Source of the DNA: an uncultured Caryophanales bacterium
GTDB lineage: Bacteria; Bacillota_I; Bacilli_A; RFN20; CAG-826
Direction: 5' to 3'
Assembly (NCBI GenBank): GCA_947165725.1
Contig: CAMVBL010000007.1
Location: forward strand, 1 to 33,688
Length of the DNA stretch: 33,688 nt
Made by a program: the position numbers and the translations under genes
Notes under the pieces: model-generated
Seen by the model: the letters and a program-made list of their open reading frames with translations, nothing else
Told to the model about the DNA's origin: nothing
Databases searched by the model: none
Shown here: piece by piece, positions 1 to 7,442 of the stretch
How positions within the stretch are numbered: the first letter of the stretch is position 1
How the letters are laid out: each line of letters starts with the position of its first letter

Positions 1-1
1 C

Positions 2-556
2 GCTGGAAGTATGATGGGATCTGGTGGTGCTATCGTAATGGATGAAGATAACTGTATGGTTGACGTTGCTAAATTCTATATGACATTCATCTGTGATGAA
101 TCATGTGGTAAATGTTCTCCATGCCGTATCGGTACTAAGAGATGCTTAGACATCTTAACCAAGATTTGTGATGGTAAAGGTACTCCAAAAGACCTTGATG
201 ATTTAGCAGAATTATCACAAATTATTAAAAATAATTCCCTCTGTGCGTTAGGTCAAACAGCTGCTAACCCAATCGTTAGTACTATGAAAGCCTTCCCAGA
301 AGAATATAGAGCGCACGTCGTTGATCATAAGTGTCCTGCTCACGTTTGTAAGAACATGATGGAATATCACATCATCCCAGAAAAATGTATGGGTTGTGGC
401 TTATGTCAACGCGGCTGTCCAGCTAGCTGTATTACCGCTACTGATAAACCAGCCAAAATTCCAGGCAAATTCGTCTTACAAATCGATTCCAGTAAGTGCG
501 TTAAATGTGGTAGCTGTATAGCGGGATGCCGCTTCGGCGCTATTGAAAAGAGATAG
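2..556 (+). CDS. NADH-binding hydrogenase subunit (NuoF/HndC-like), 3' end only
   Basis: C-terminal 184 residues of a NuoF/HndC-type protein; the gene enters from before the window, so its FMN and NADH-binding part is not visible. The fragment shows the NuoF-type 4Fe-4S motif ESCGKCSPCRIG with its fourth cysteine in SLCALGQTA, then a fused C-terminal ferredoxin domain with two clusters (CMGCGLCQRGCP and CVKCGSCIAGC). That fusion is typical of HndC/HydB subunits of NAD(P)-linked [FeFe] hydrogenases rather than of plain complex I NuoF. It would pass electrons between NADH and the hydrogenase encoded 12 bases downstream, in the cytoplasm. A NuoE/HndA-like gene is expected just before the window (inference). 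The protein ends at a TAG followed directly by the AGGAGG of the next gene, so the two are one operon. Confidence 0.93.
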   Translation, partial: AGSMMGSGGAIVMDEDNCMVDVAKFYMTFICDESCGKCSPCRIGTKRCLDILTKICDGKGTPKDLDDLAELSQIIKNNSLCALGQTAANPIVSTMKAFPEEYRAHVVDHKCPAHVCKNMMEYHIIPEKCMGCGLCQRGCPASCITATDKPAKIPGKFVLQIDSSKCVKCGSCIAGCRFGAIEKR

Positions 557-568
557 GAGGAAATAACC

Positions 569-2332
569 ATGGCATTAGTTAATATTAAAATTAATGGTCA
601 ACCTTACCAAGTTGAATCCGGTCTTACAGTCTTAGAAGCTGCTAGAAAATGTGGCTATGTTATTCCATCTCTCTGTGCTTTCAATCATGGTAAATGCTCT
701 TTAGCAAGTTGCCGTGTTTGCTTAGTGGAAGTCGTTGGTGCACGTGGTTTAGTCGCTTCTTGCGTCTATCCAGTTAACGAAGGTATGGAAATTATTACAA
801 ATTCACAAAAAGCCGTTGAAGCAAGACGTGCTTCTGTGGAATTAATTCTTTCCAACCACCAAAAGAACTGTTTACAATGCCCAAAACAAGGCAAGTGTGA
901 ACTTTTAGAAGTCGCTAACATTGTTGGTGCTCGTGACCAAAAATATATGGGTCAACAAACTCCAGCCACAATTGATGAAATTGCTCCTGGTTTAATTAGA
1001 AATACCGCGAAATGTATCTTATGTGGTCGTTGTATCGAAAGATGTAAAGAAGCACATGGTATTTCCATTCTCGGTTTTGAAAATCGTGGTTTCAAAGCCA
1101 TCGTTGCTCCTGCACAAAATAGAAGTTTCGCTGAAAGCCCATGCTTACAATGTGGTCAATGCGTGAACGTCTGTCCAACAGGTGCCTTATACGAAAACGA
1201 AGAAATCGCTAAAGTTGACGAAGCCTTTAGACAAGGTAAGAAAGTCATCGTTCAAACCGCTCCAGCCGTGAGAGCCGCTATTGCGGAAGAATTTGGTGAA
1301 CCAATTGGTACTCCAGGTACAGGCAAAATGGTTGCTGCTTTACACCGCTTAGGTTTCTATAGAGTCTTTGACACCAACTTTGGTGCGGACTTAACAATTA
1401 TGGAAGAAGCTCATGAACTCTTAGAAAGAATTACTAAGAAAACCGCTCCTCTTCCACAAATCACATCCTGTTCTCCAGGTTGGATTAACTACTTAGAATA
1501 CTTCTATCCAGAAGTCATTCCAAACGTCTCCTCATGTAAATCCCCACACATGATGGTTGGTGCCATTATCAAATCATATTTTGCTAAACAACATGAATTA
1601 GATCCAAAGGATATCTTTGTGGTTTCTATCATGCCATGTACTGCGAAAAAATATGAAAGACAAAGAAAAGAAATGCCAAATGATGTCGATGCTGTTTTAA
1701 CAACACGTGAATTAGCAAAGATGATCAAACGTGCTGGTATCGTTTGGAACAAATTACCAGAAGAAGAATTTGATAATGACTTACTCGGTGAATATAGTGG
1801 TGCTGGTGTCATCTTCGGTGTCACCGGTGGTGTTATGGAAGCCGCTTTAAGAACAGCTTATTTCTGGTTAACTGGTAAAGAATATAAGGAAATTAACTTC
1901 ACCGCTGTCCGTGGCTTAGAAGGTGTTAAAGAAGCCGCTTTAAATATCAATGGTACTGAAATCAAAGTTGCCGTTACCTCTGGTATGGCTAACGCTAAGA
2001 AGCTTTTAGACCAAATTAAAGATGGTACTTCTCCATACGCTTTCATCGAAGTCATGTGTTGTCCAGGTGGATGTATCAACGGTGGTGGTCAACCATTCGT
2101 TAAACCAATCTTCTTACCAAATGAAGATGATGACATCTTAGAAACATACCGCGCTAAACGTGCCAGTGTGTTATATAGTGAAGATGAAAGATTAGTCATT
2201 CGTCAATCACACAATAACAAAGACATCCAAAAACTCTATGCTGATTTCTTGGGTGAACCTGGTAGCGAACTCGCTGAAGAATTACTCCACACTTCCTATA
2301 ATGCGAAGAGAGAAAAATTTCCAGTAAAGTAA
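569..2332 (+). CDS. NAD(P)-linked [FeFe] hydrogenase catalytic subunit (HndD/HydA type)
   Basis: 587-residue iron-only hydrogenase that makes or consumes H2 with electrons from the flavoprotein encoded upstream. Modules in order: 2Fe-2S domain with Cys36, 48, 51 and 65; His-Cys 4Fe-4S segment (HQKNCLQCPKQGKC, about residues 96-109); two-cluster ferredoxin (CILCGRCIERC near 150, CLQCGQCVNVCP near 193); H-cluster domain with L1 TSCSPGW (residues 299-305), L2 MPCTAKKYE (from 355) and L3 beginning EVMCCPGGC (ligand cysteines 498 and 502), then the small-subunit-like C-terminus. Length and modules match HndD. L1 has Ser302 where the Clostridium pasteurianum CpI enzyme has a cluster-ligand cysteine, and there is an extra Cys323 in SSCKSP. 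Start at ATG 569 has AGGAGG at 556-561. Maturases HydEFG are not in the window. A Rho-independent terminator follows. Confidence 0.96.
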   Translation: MALVNIKINGQPYQVESGLTVLEAARKCGYVIPSLCAFNHGKCSLASCRVCLVEVVGARGLVASCVYPVNEGMEIITNSQKAVEARRASVELILSNHQKNCLQCPKQGKCELLEVANIVGARDQKYMGQQTPATIDEIAPGLIRNTAKCILCGRCIERCKEAHGISILGFENRGFKAIVAPAQNRSFAESPCLQCGQCVNVCPTGALYENEEIAKVDEAFRQGKKVIVQTAPAVRAAIAEEFGEPIGTPGTGKMVAALHRLGFYRVFDTNFGADLTIMEEAHELLERITKKTAPLPQITSCSPGWINYLEYFYPEVIPNVSSCKSPHMMVGAIIKSYFAKQHELDPKDIFVVSIMPCTAKKYERQRKEMPNDVDAVLTTRELAKMIKRAGIVWNKLPEEEFDNDLLGEYSGAGVIFGVTGGVMEAALRTAYFWLTGKEYKEINFTAVRGLEGVKEAALNINGTEIKVAVTSGMANAKKLLDQIKDGTSPYAFIEVMCCPGGCINGGGQPFVKPIFLPNEDDDILETYRAKRASVLYSEDERLVIRQSHNNKDIQKLYADFLGEPGSELAEELLHTSYNAKREKFPVK

Positions 2333-2342
2333 ATTAATATTT

Positions 2343-2375
2343 GGGGCGGGTACTTAAATACTCGCCCCTTATTGT
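2343..2375 (+). terminator. Terminator after the hydrogenase operon
   Basis: GC-rich hairpin: GGGGCGGGTA (2343-2352) pairs with TACTCGCCCC (2359-2368), ten pairs with one G-U, around a short CTTAAA loop, followed by TTATTGTCTCT. The T tract is broken, so read-through into cysS is possible. Confidence 0.75.
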
Positions 2376-2396
2376 CTCTAAAAGAGGAAACAACTT

Positions 2397-3734
2397 ATGA
2401 ACATCAAATTTTACAATTCCCTTTCTAATTCACTAGAAGATTTCAAAACTATCCAAGACAAAAAGGTTAGTATGTATGTCTGTGGTCCAACAGTCTATAA
2501 CTACCCACATATTGGTAATATGAGGCCAGTCGTTGTCTTTGATACTTTGAGACGCTTTTTGACTTATGTCGGCTATGACGTCACTTATGTCAGTAACTAC
2601 ACTGATGTCGATGACAAGATTATCAAAGCCGCGAAGCAAGAAGGTAAATCAGAAAAGGAATTAACCGATTTCTATATCGGTGAATTTGAAAAGACCGTGA
2701 AAGGTATTGGTTCTCAAATTCCTACAATTACCCCAAGAGTTACCGAATATATGCCAAAGATTATTGCCTATATTGATAACCTTGTTAAAACCGGTGCCGC
2801 TTATGAAAGAGATGGGGATGTTTATTTCCGCGTTGAAAACATCAAAGATTATGGCGTTTTAAGCGGCATAAATGTAGAAGATTTACGCGTAGGCGCCCGT
2901 GTAGAAGAGAATTCACAAAAAGAAAGCCCATTAGACTTCGCCTTATGGAAAAAGACTGACGAAGGCATTAAATGGGATTCACCATGGGGCAAAGGTAGAC
3001 CAGGCTGGCACACTGAATGCTGCGTGATGATTGATTCTATCTTCCCGGGTGACCATATTGATATCCATGGTGGTGGTTATGACTTAAAATTCCCACACCA
3101 TGAAAACGAAATTGCTCAAAGTGAAGCGACACATCATAGTAAGATTGCTCACTTCTGGATGCATAACGCCTTCATTAACTTTGGCAACGAAAAGATGTCC
3201 AAGTCTTTAGGCAATGTCGTCTTAGCTAAAGATATGATTGCCACCTATGGTGGTTTAGTCACCCGTTTAGTTATTTTAAACGCTCATTATAGACAAGCGG
3301 TTAACTTCACTGATGAAACAGTTAAAGAAGCTCAACAAGAAGTTTCTAGAATGCAAATGGCTTATAAACAAGCTGCGCTTAAATTACAGGCTAACAAAGT
3401 TAATTTAGATGAAGGTAAGCCAGAATACATTGCTAAGTTCTTAGAAGCCTTAGCCAATGACTTAAATACCGCGAACGCTTTAGCGGAGCTTTATAACGTC
3501 CTTAAGGATGTCAATCAGTTGATTAGAAGTAGAGAAGCTGATTTAAATCAACTAAATAACTTATTTAAAACACTTACTGATATGTTCTATGTTTTAGGAC
3601 TAGACATTAATTACGTAAAGTTTGATAATGAAATCTCGCAATTATACGAGGAATATTTAAAAAGCAAAGAAAACAAAGACTTTGCTAAATCTGATGAGAT
3701 CAGAAATCTTTTAATTACAAAAGGAGTCATGTAA
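2397..3734 (+). CDS. cysS: Cysteinyl-tRNA synthetase
   Basis: 445-residue class I synthetase that charges tRNA-Cys. The N-terminus reads YVCGPTVYNYPHIGN: Cys29 is the first zinc ligand and HIGN is the HIGH signature. The other zinc-site elements are GWHTECC and HHENEIAQSEA, and KMSKSLGN is the second class I signature. The C-terminal helical anticodon-binding part is present (FAKSDEIRNLL), but the protein stops at KGVM. It therefore lacks the last 15-20 residues, often ending in a DTxxGxxW-like stretch, found in many bacterial CysRS. Its final codons carry the AAGGAG used by the next gene, whose TTG start lies one base after the stop. The Bacilli neighbour mrnC is absent, and two transport-type genes stand before rlmB instead. 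Start ATG is preceded by AGAGGA. Confidence 0.97.
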   Translation: MNIKFYNSLSNSLEDFKTIQDKKVSMYVCGPTVYNYPHIGNMRPVVVFDTLRRFLTYVGYDVTYVSNYTDVDDKIIKAAKQEGKSEKELTDFYIGEFEKTVKGIGSQIPTITPRVTEYMPKIIAYIDNLVKTGAAYERDGDVYFRVENIKDYGVLSGINVEDLRVGARVEENSQKESPLDFALWKKTDEGIKWDSPWGKGRPGWHTECCVMIDSIFPGDHIDIHGGGYDLKFPHHENEIAQSEATHHSKIAHFWMHNAFINFGNEKMSKSLGNVVLAKDMIATYGGLVTRLVILNAHYRQAVNFTDETVKEAQQEVSRMQMAYKQAALKLQANKVNLDEGKPEYIAKFLEALANDLNTANALAELYNVLKDVNQLIRSREADLNQLNNLFKTLTDMFYVLGLDINYVKFDNEISQLYEEYLKSKENKDFAKSDEIRNLLITKGVM

Positions 3735-3735
3735 T

Positions 3736-5250
3736 TTGACAAATACAGAAAGCGTTAACACATCATTAATCGAAAAATTACTTGATGCACTTAATATTAC
3801 TGGTGGAGTTAAAACCGCAAGTAGCATTATTATCGCGTTAGGTGTGATTTTAATCTGTGGTTTTTTAATGACTAGACTCACTAAATTGCTTAAATTACCA
3901 AACGTTACTGCTTATATCATTACTGGTGTTTTAATTGGCCCATCAGTGATTAACCTTATTCCTCAAGAATTTATAACGAGAACTGACTTTGTTAGTGATA
4001 TCGCTTTAGCCTTTATCGCTTTTACCGCTGGACAGTTCTTTAAAATAAGCGAACTTAAAAAAGCAGGCTGGAAGGTATTGATTATCACTGTTTTTGAAGC
4101 CCTTGCCGCTTTTGTTATTGTCTTCTGTTTATGCTTCTTTGTTTTCCGCTTAAGCGTTGCCTTCTCATTAGTTTTAGGCGCCCTCAGTAGTGCGACCGCG
4201 CCAGCATCAACATTGATGACAATTAAACAAACTAAAGCTAAAGGCCATTATGTTAATACATTATTAGAAGTTGTCGCTTTAGATGATGTTGTAACATTGT
4301 TGCTCTATAGTGTCGCTATTGCTATTTGTATTGGTATTTCAAAAGGTTCGGTGGGCTTTATGGAAGTTGGCTGGCCAATTATTGAAAATATCATTTGCTT
4401 AGCAATTGGCTTTGTTTTTGGTTTTATTTTAAGATTCCTAATTTCTTCAAAGAGAACAACAGATAATCGACTAATTATTGTTTTAGCTGTTTTATTATTG
4501 TTCTGTGGCATATGTTCATTATTTGGCCAAAGTCCATTACTAGGTTGTATGGCTATTGGAATGGTCTACACTAATACTGCCAAGCAAGAAGAAAAATTAT
4601 TTGCACAAGTTAATTATTTTATTCCACCTATTATGCTTGTTTTCTTTGTAAGAAGCGGCATGAATTTCTCATTTAACGCTTTTACGAGCACAAGTTCAAT
4701 TGCAGTTGTACCACTTATCGTCGTAGCAATAGTTTATTTCTTTGCTCGTATTGCTGGTAAATATGGTGGGGCATATCTTGGTTGCTTGATTACTAGAACC
4801 CCTGCGAAAACTAGAAATTTCTTAGGTCTTGCTCTTATTCCTCAAGCCGGTGTTGCTATCGGTTTAGCGGCAATGGGTGCGAGAACTTTCTCTTCTTTTG
4901 GTTTAGAAGCTGAAGCGACTGCTTTAACTACAATCATCTTAGCATCATCCATCCTTTATGAATTAATTGGTCCAGGATGCGCTAAACTTGGCTTATATCT
5001 ATCTGGTTCATATGGTAAAGAAAATATTGATGAACTAGCCCCAGAAAGCGTGGTGCAGCACAGAGTGGTTAATGATGAAGGCTCATCTAGAGAAATTGAC
5101 TTATTAGCCGCCCAAATCAAACACATCTCAGAGGAAATTCCACCAATTGGTGTTGAAGAAGCAAATGAGCAAGCCTTTACTGAGGCTGCAGAAGAATATG
5201 AAAATGAAACCTTTAATCGTAATCATAGAGGTTTTCTTAACCGTAAGTAG
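3736..5250 (+). CDS. CPA2-family cation:proton antiporter (KefB/Na+-H+ exchanger type)
   Basis: 504-residue integral membrane protein of the Na+/H+ exchanger superfamily (CPA2 type). About 12 hydrophobic segments run from residue 25 to about 420. Family motifs include LKLPNVTAYIITGVLIGP in the first hairpin, LAFIAFTAGQFF, the unwound-helix region ALSSATAPAS, and the DD pair in LDDVVTLLLYS, which fits the ion-binding aspartates. A hydrophilic tail of about 75 acidic residues follows the last helix; no TrkA-N domain is seen. The start is TTG, with AAGGAG at 3721-3726, nine bases upstream. It likely moves Na+ or K+ against H+; the ion cannot be read from sequence. It sits between cysS and the MgtC-like gene with almost no gaps, suggesting co-transcription and a joint role in ion homeostasis (inference). 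Confidence 0.88.
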   Translation: MTNTESVNTSLIEKLLDALNITGGVKTASSIIIALGVILICGFLMTRLTKLLKLPNVTAYIITGVLIGPSVINLIPQEFITRTDFVSDIALAFIAFTAGQFFKISELKKAGWKVLIITVFEALAAFVIVFCLCFFVFRLSVAFSLVLGALSSATAPASTLMTIKQTKAKGHYVNTLLEVVALDDVVTLLLYSVAIAICIGISKGSVGFMEVGWPIIENIICLAIGFVFGFILRFLISSKRTTDNRLIIVLAVLLLFCGICSLFGQSPLLGCMAIGMVYTNTAKQEEKLFAQVNYFIPPIMLVFFVRSGMNFSFNAFTSTSSIAVVPLIVVAIVYFFARIAGKYGGAYLGCLITRTPAKTRNFLGLALIPQAGVAIGLAAMGARTFSSFGLEAEATALTTIILASSILYELIGPGCAKLGLYLSGSYGKENIDELAPESVVQHRVVNDEGSSREIDLLAAQIKHISEEIPPIGVEEANEQAFTEAAEEYENETFNRNHRGFLNRK

Positions 5251-5262
5251 GAGGATTATCTT

Positions 5263-5994
5263 ATGGAAGACTTTATCGCATTAGATCCAATTAGCCAATT
5301 AACAAATGGATGGCTAGCGGAATTCAACATTTGGACAATCATTATTAGGTTAGCCTTAGCCTTTATTATCGGCGCTTCATTCGGTTTTGAAAGAAGTAGA
5401 AAGAGACATACCGCTGGCTTTAGAACATTTACTTTTGTGGCGTTATTCTCCACAATCGCAGCCTTACTTGATGTTTATTTCATGGCCAACTTCAAAGTGG
5501 TCTTCCCAGCCGTGACAGCCGCTGTTGTATTAGGTGGTGCTATTATTTCTGGTAACACTCTTCTTTATTCCTCTAAAAACCAAATTAAAGGTTTAACAAC
5601 TGCTGTGGCTTTATGGCTTACCGCTATTATCGGTGCTTCATTTGGTGCGGGCTTATATACCATCGGCTTAATCGGCGTTGTTCTTGCCTTCATTACATTA
5701 AGCGCAATGCCAAGAATTGAAGTTTATATGAAGAATAAGAGCAATCACTTTGAAATTCATTTAGAGCTCAAAAATAGAAACGATTTAGTGAACTTCACCG
5801 GTGTTGTTCGTAAACTTGGCTTAAAGATTGTTGATATCGAAGCGAACCCAGCCTATAACAATACAGGCCTTGGTGTTTATACTATTTCCATCACAATTAA
5901 CTCTAAAGAGTTGAAAAAATACAAAACTCATACAGAAATTATTGAAGCCTTATCGACTTTGGAATACATTAATTGTATTGAAGAAATCGACTAA
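5263..5994 (+). CDS. MgtC/SapB-family membrane protein
   Basis: 243 residues. The N-terminal 150 residues hold about five membrane helices with MgtC hallmarks: a first segment ending GASFGFERSRKRHTAGFRTFT (family consensus GxERexxxxxaGlRT), then GLTTAVALWLTAIIGASFGAG. The C-terminal 80 residues form a soluble ACT-like domain (FEIHLELKNRNDLVNFTGVV...). MgtC proteins are linked to growth at low Mg2+ and, in several bacteria, to inhibition of F-type ATP synthase; most are not proven transporters. The loop usually written GaGxI reads GGAIISGNTLL here. Start ATG 5263 is supported by TAGGAGGAT beginning at the preceding gene's stop codon. It is followed by rlmB after two bases. Confidence 0.88.
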   Translation: MEDFIALDPISQLTNGWLAEFNIWTIIIRLALAFIIGASFGFERSRKRHTAGFRTFTFVALFSTIAALLDVYFMANFKVVFPAVTAAVVLGGAIISGNTLLYSSKNQIKGLTTAVALWLTAIIGASFGAGLYTIGLIGVVLAFITLSAMPRIEVYMKNKSNHFEIHLELKNRNDLVNFTGVVRKLGLKIVDIEANPAYNNTGLGVYTISITINSKELKKYKTHTEIIEALSTLEYINCIEEID

Positions 5995-5996
5995 TT

Positions 5997-6722
5997 ATGA
6001 ATAAGGACATCAATCTAATCTACGGAAAGAATCCAGTATACGAAGCTCTCAATGCTAAAAAGGCATTGAAAGTTTTTGTTGTTCCTAGTTTCACAGACCC
6101 AAGAATCACTAATCTCATAAGAGAATATAAGATTCCTGTGGTCACTGTTTCTCCAAGTGAAATGGATAAGATGTCTAATAACGGTGTCCATCAAGGAGTC
6201 GCCGCTGAACTTAAACCATATCAGACGGTTTCTTTAGACGAAATCATTCTTAGAGCGAAAAAGAAAGAAAAGAAGATTATCGTCATGCTTGATAATATTG
6301 AGGATCCACATAATTTAGGCGCTATTTTAAGAAGTGCGGATGTCTTTGAAGCATCTGGAGTTATCTTACCTAAGCATAATTCCGTTTCTTTAAACGCCAC
6401 TGTGGCAAAGACAAGTGCGGGTGCTATTAACTATGTGCCAGTCGCAGTTGTAAATAACCTCAATCAAGCAATTAAACAGTTAAAAGAAGAAGGCTACTGG
6501 GTTGTTTCTACAGATGGTAGTGCAACGATTTCCTATTCTTCTATTAAATATGATTTTCCAGTTGTCGTGGTCATAGGCAGTGAAGGTAAAGGTGTTTCAT
6601 CTCTTGTTCTAAAGAATTCTGATTATGTTGTGAAGATTCCTCAATTCGGACATGTCAATTCTTTAAATGCTTCCGTGGCGGCCGGCATATTATTAGCGGA
6701 GGTGCATAAAACAAATATCTAA
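5997..6722 (+). CDS. rlmB: 23S rRNA 2'-O-ribose methyltransferase, RlmB/TrmH (SPOUT) family
   Basis: 241 residues, the usual RlmB length. The N-terminal substrate-binding domain begins INLIYGKNPVYEAL and includes NGVHQGVAAE. The SPOUT catalytic domain shows motif 1 (LDNIEDPHNLGAILRSAD), motif 2 (VVVIGSEGKGVSS) and motif 3 (VKIPQFGHVNSLNASVAAGI), the trefoil-knot S-adenosylmethionine site. It methylates a guanosine ribose of 23S rRNA; Bacilli orthologues are named RlmB/YacO. It lies two bases after the MgtC-like gene with no clear Shine-Dalgarno (only GAAG), so translation is probably coupled. The next gene is the sigma-like protein, the same neighbourhood as Bacillus cysS-mrnC-rlmB-yacP-sigH. 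Confidence 0.95.
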   Translation: MNKDINLIYGKNPVYEALNAKKALKVFVVPSFTDPRITNLIREYKIPVVTVSPSEMDKMSNNGVHQGVAAELKPYQTVSLDEIILRAKKKEKKIIVMLDNIEDPHNLGAILRSADVFEASGVILPKHNSVSLNATVAKTSAGAINYVPVAVVNNLNQAIKQLKEEGYWVVSTDGSATISYSSIKYDFPVVVVIGSEGKGVSSLVLKNSDYVVKIPQFGHVNSLNASVAAGILLAEVHKTNI

Positions 6723-6739
6723 TCGAAAGGAGATTTGTT

Positions 6740-7363
6740 ATGGCACCCAAAACCTATAACCGCATTCTGGATGAGCACCTACATATCCTAATTACACAAG
6801 GCAATCATGAAGCCTATCTGTATTTAGTAAAACGCTATCGCAAATATTTCAAAGGTTTGACTTGCGAAATGTTAGAGAAATACCCAAATAGTGGTGTTTC
6901 TTTTAAAGAACTCATGGCAATTTGCTCACAATTATTTCCCCACATCATAAGGAAATATGATCCCCAGCGATTGTCTTCTTTCTTTATCTTTTGGAGAGAA
7001 AGTAGTGAGAAAGCAATTGTAGATTATTTATTAGAGAATTCTTATCTAGCGAACGCGGCAATGTTTCGTGGATTTGTTTCTTTTGATGAAGAAGCTGATG
7101 AAAGAAGATTCGCGGGCGAAAGAATCGCAGAGTTTAATGAGCTTCACTATAATGAAAAACGCATTGAAGAATTAAAAAGAATAATCTACGAGCATAGAAA
7201 AGAATTTAAGCATCAAGAATTTGCGATGTTAGCGCTGATGTTAGAAGGCTATGATCTTAATGATTTAGAGCATACAGGAATGATGAGTAGGTCCTCATTA
7301 TATTTAACCTTCAATAACGCTTGTGACAAAATCAGAAAATACATCCAAGCAGCGAAAAAATAG
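6740..7363 (+). CDS. Divergent SigH-like sigma-70 family factor (candidate)
   Basis: 207 residues with no perfect textbook motif. The N-terminus (LDEHLHILITQGNHEAYLYL then VKRYRKYF, residues 10-37) resembles sigma region 1.2/2.1 of SigH/ECF-type factors (helix, GxxxAxxxLxxRY). Residues 80-100 (FFIFWRESSEKAIVDYLLEN) take the place of the region 2.3-2.4 core-binding and -10 recognition helix. The last 50 residues (LALMLEGYDLNDLEHTGMM, then SRSSLYLTFNNACDKIRKYI) match the layout of region 4: helix, turn, recognition helix with S-R-S-S, then a helix with RIRK-type spacing. The gene follows rlmB, exactly where sigH is found in Bacilli. Start ATG has GAAAGGAGAT at 6724-6733. It could alternatively be a hypothetical helical protein; the positional argument carries much of the weight. 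Confidence 0.6.
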   Translation: MAPKTYNRILDEHLHILITQGNHEAYLYLVKRYRKYFKGLTCEMLEKYPNSGVSFKELMAICSQLFPHIIRKYDPQRLSSFFIFWRESSEKAIVDYLLENSYLANAAMFRGFVSFDEEADERRFAGERIAEFNELHYNEKRIEELKRIIYEHRKEFKHQEFAMLALMLEGYDLNDLEHTGMMSRSSLYLTFNNACDKIRKYIQAAKK

Positions 7364-7371
7364 CGGTTATA

Positions 7372-7399
7372 TGCCTTTCATCACAAAGTGAAAATGGCA
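7372..7399. repeat. Inverted repeat between the sigma-like gene and ecfA1
   Basis: TGCCTTTCA (7372-7380) pairs with TGAAA-AT-GGCA (7389-7399) with a two-base bulge and an eight-base loop. No T tract follows directly, so it is a weak terminator at best. It ends seven bases before the possible -35 of the ecfA1 promoter and could be an operator. Confidence 0.35.
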
Positions 7400-7426
7400 A
7401 TATCGTTATTCATTTTTGCTCTCGCG

Positions 7427-7435
7427 TGATATAAT
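7427..7435 (+). promoter_or_regulatory. Extended -10 promoter of ecfA1, leaderless transcript predicted
   Basis: TGATATAAT (7427-7435) is a perfect extended -10 element (TGnTATAAT). The -35 is poor (TATTCA at 7407-7412, 17-base spacer). Seven bases separate the -10 from the ATG at 7443, so transcription should begin at or within a base or two of the start codon. No Shine-Dalgarno lies between. Confidence 0.75.
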
Positions 7436-7442
7436 CACAACC

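Noticed and set aside
7416..7442. An in-frame TTG start nine codons before the ecfA1 ATG
   Set aside because: It lies upstream of a perfect extended -10 element, has no ribosome binding site, and the EcfA family begins at the ATG.
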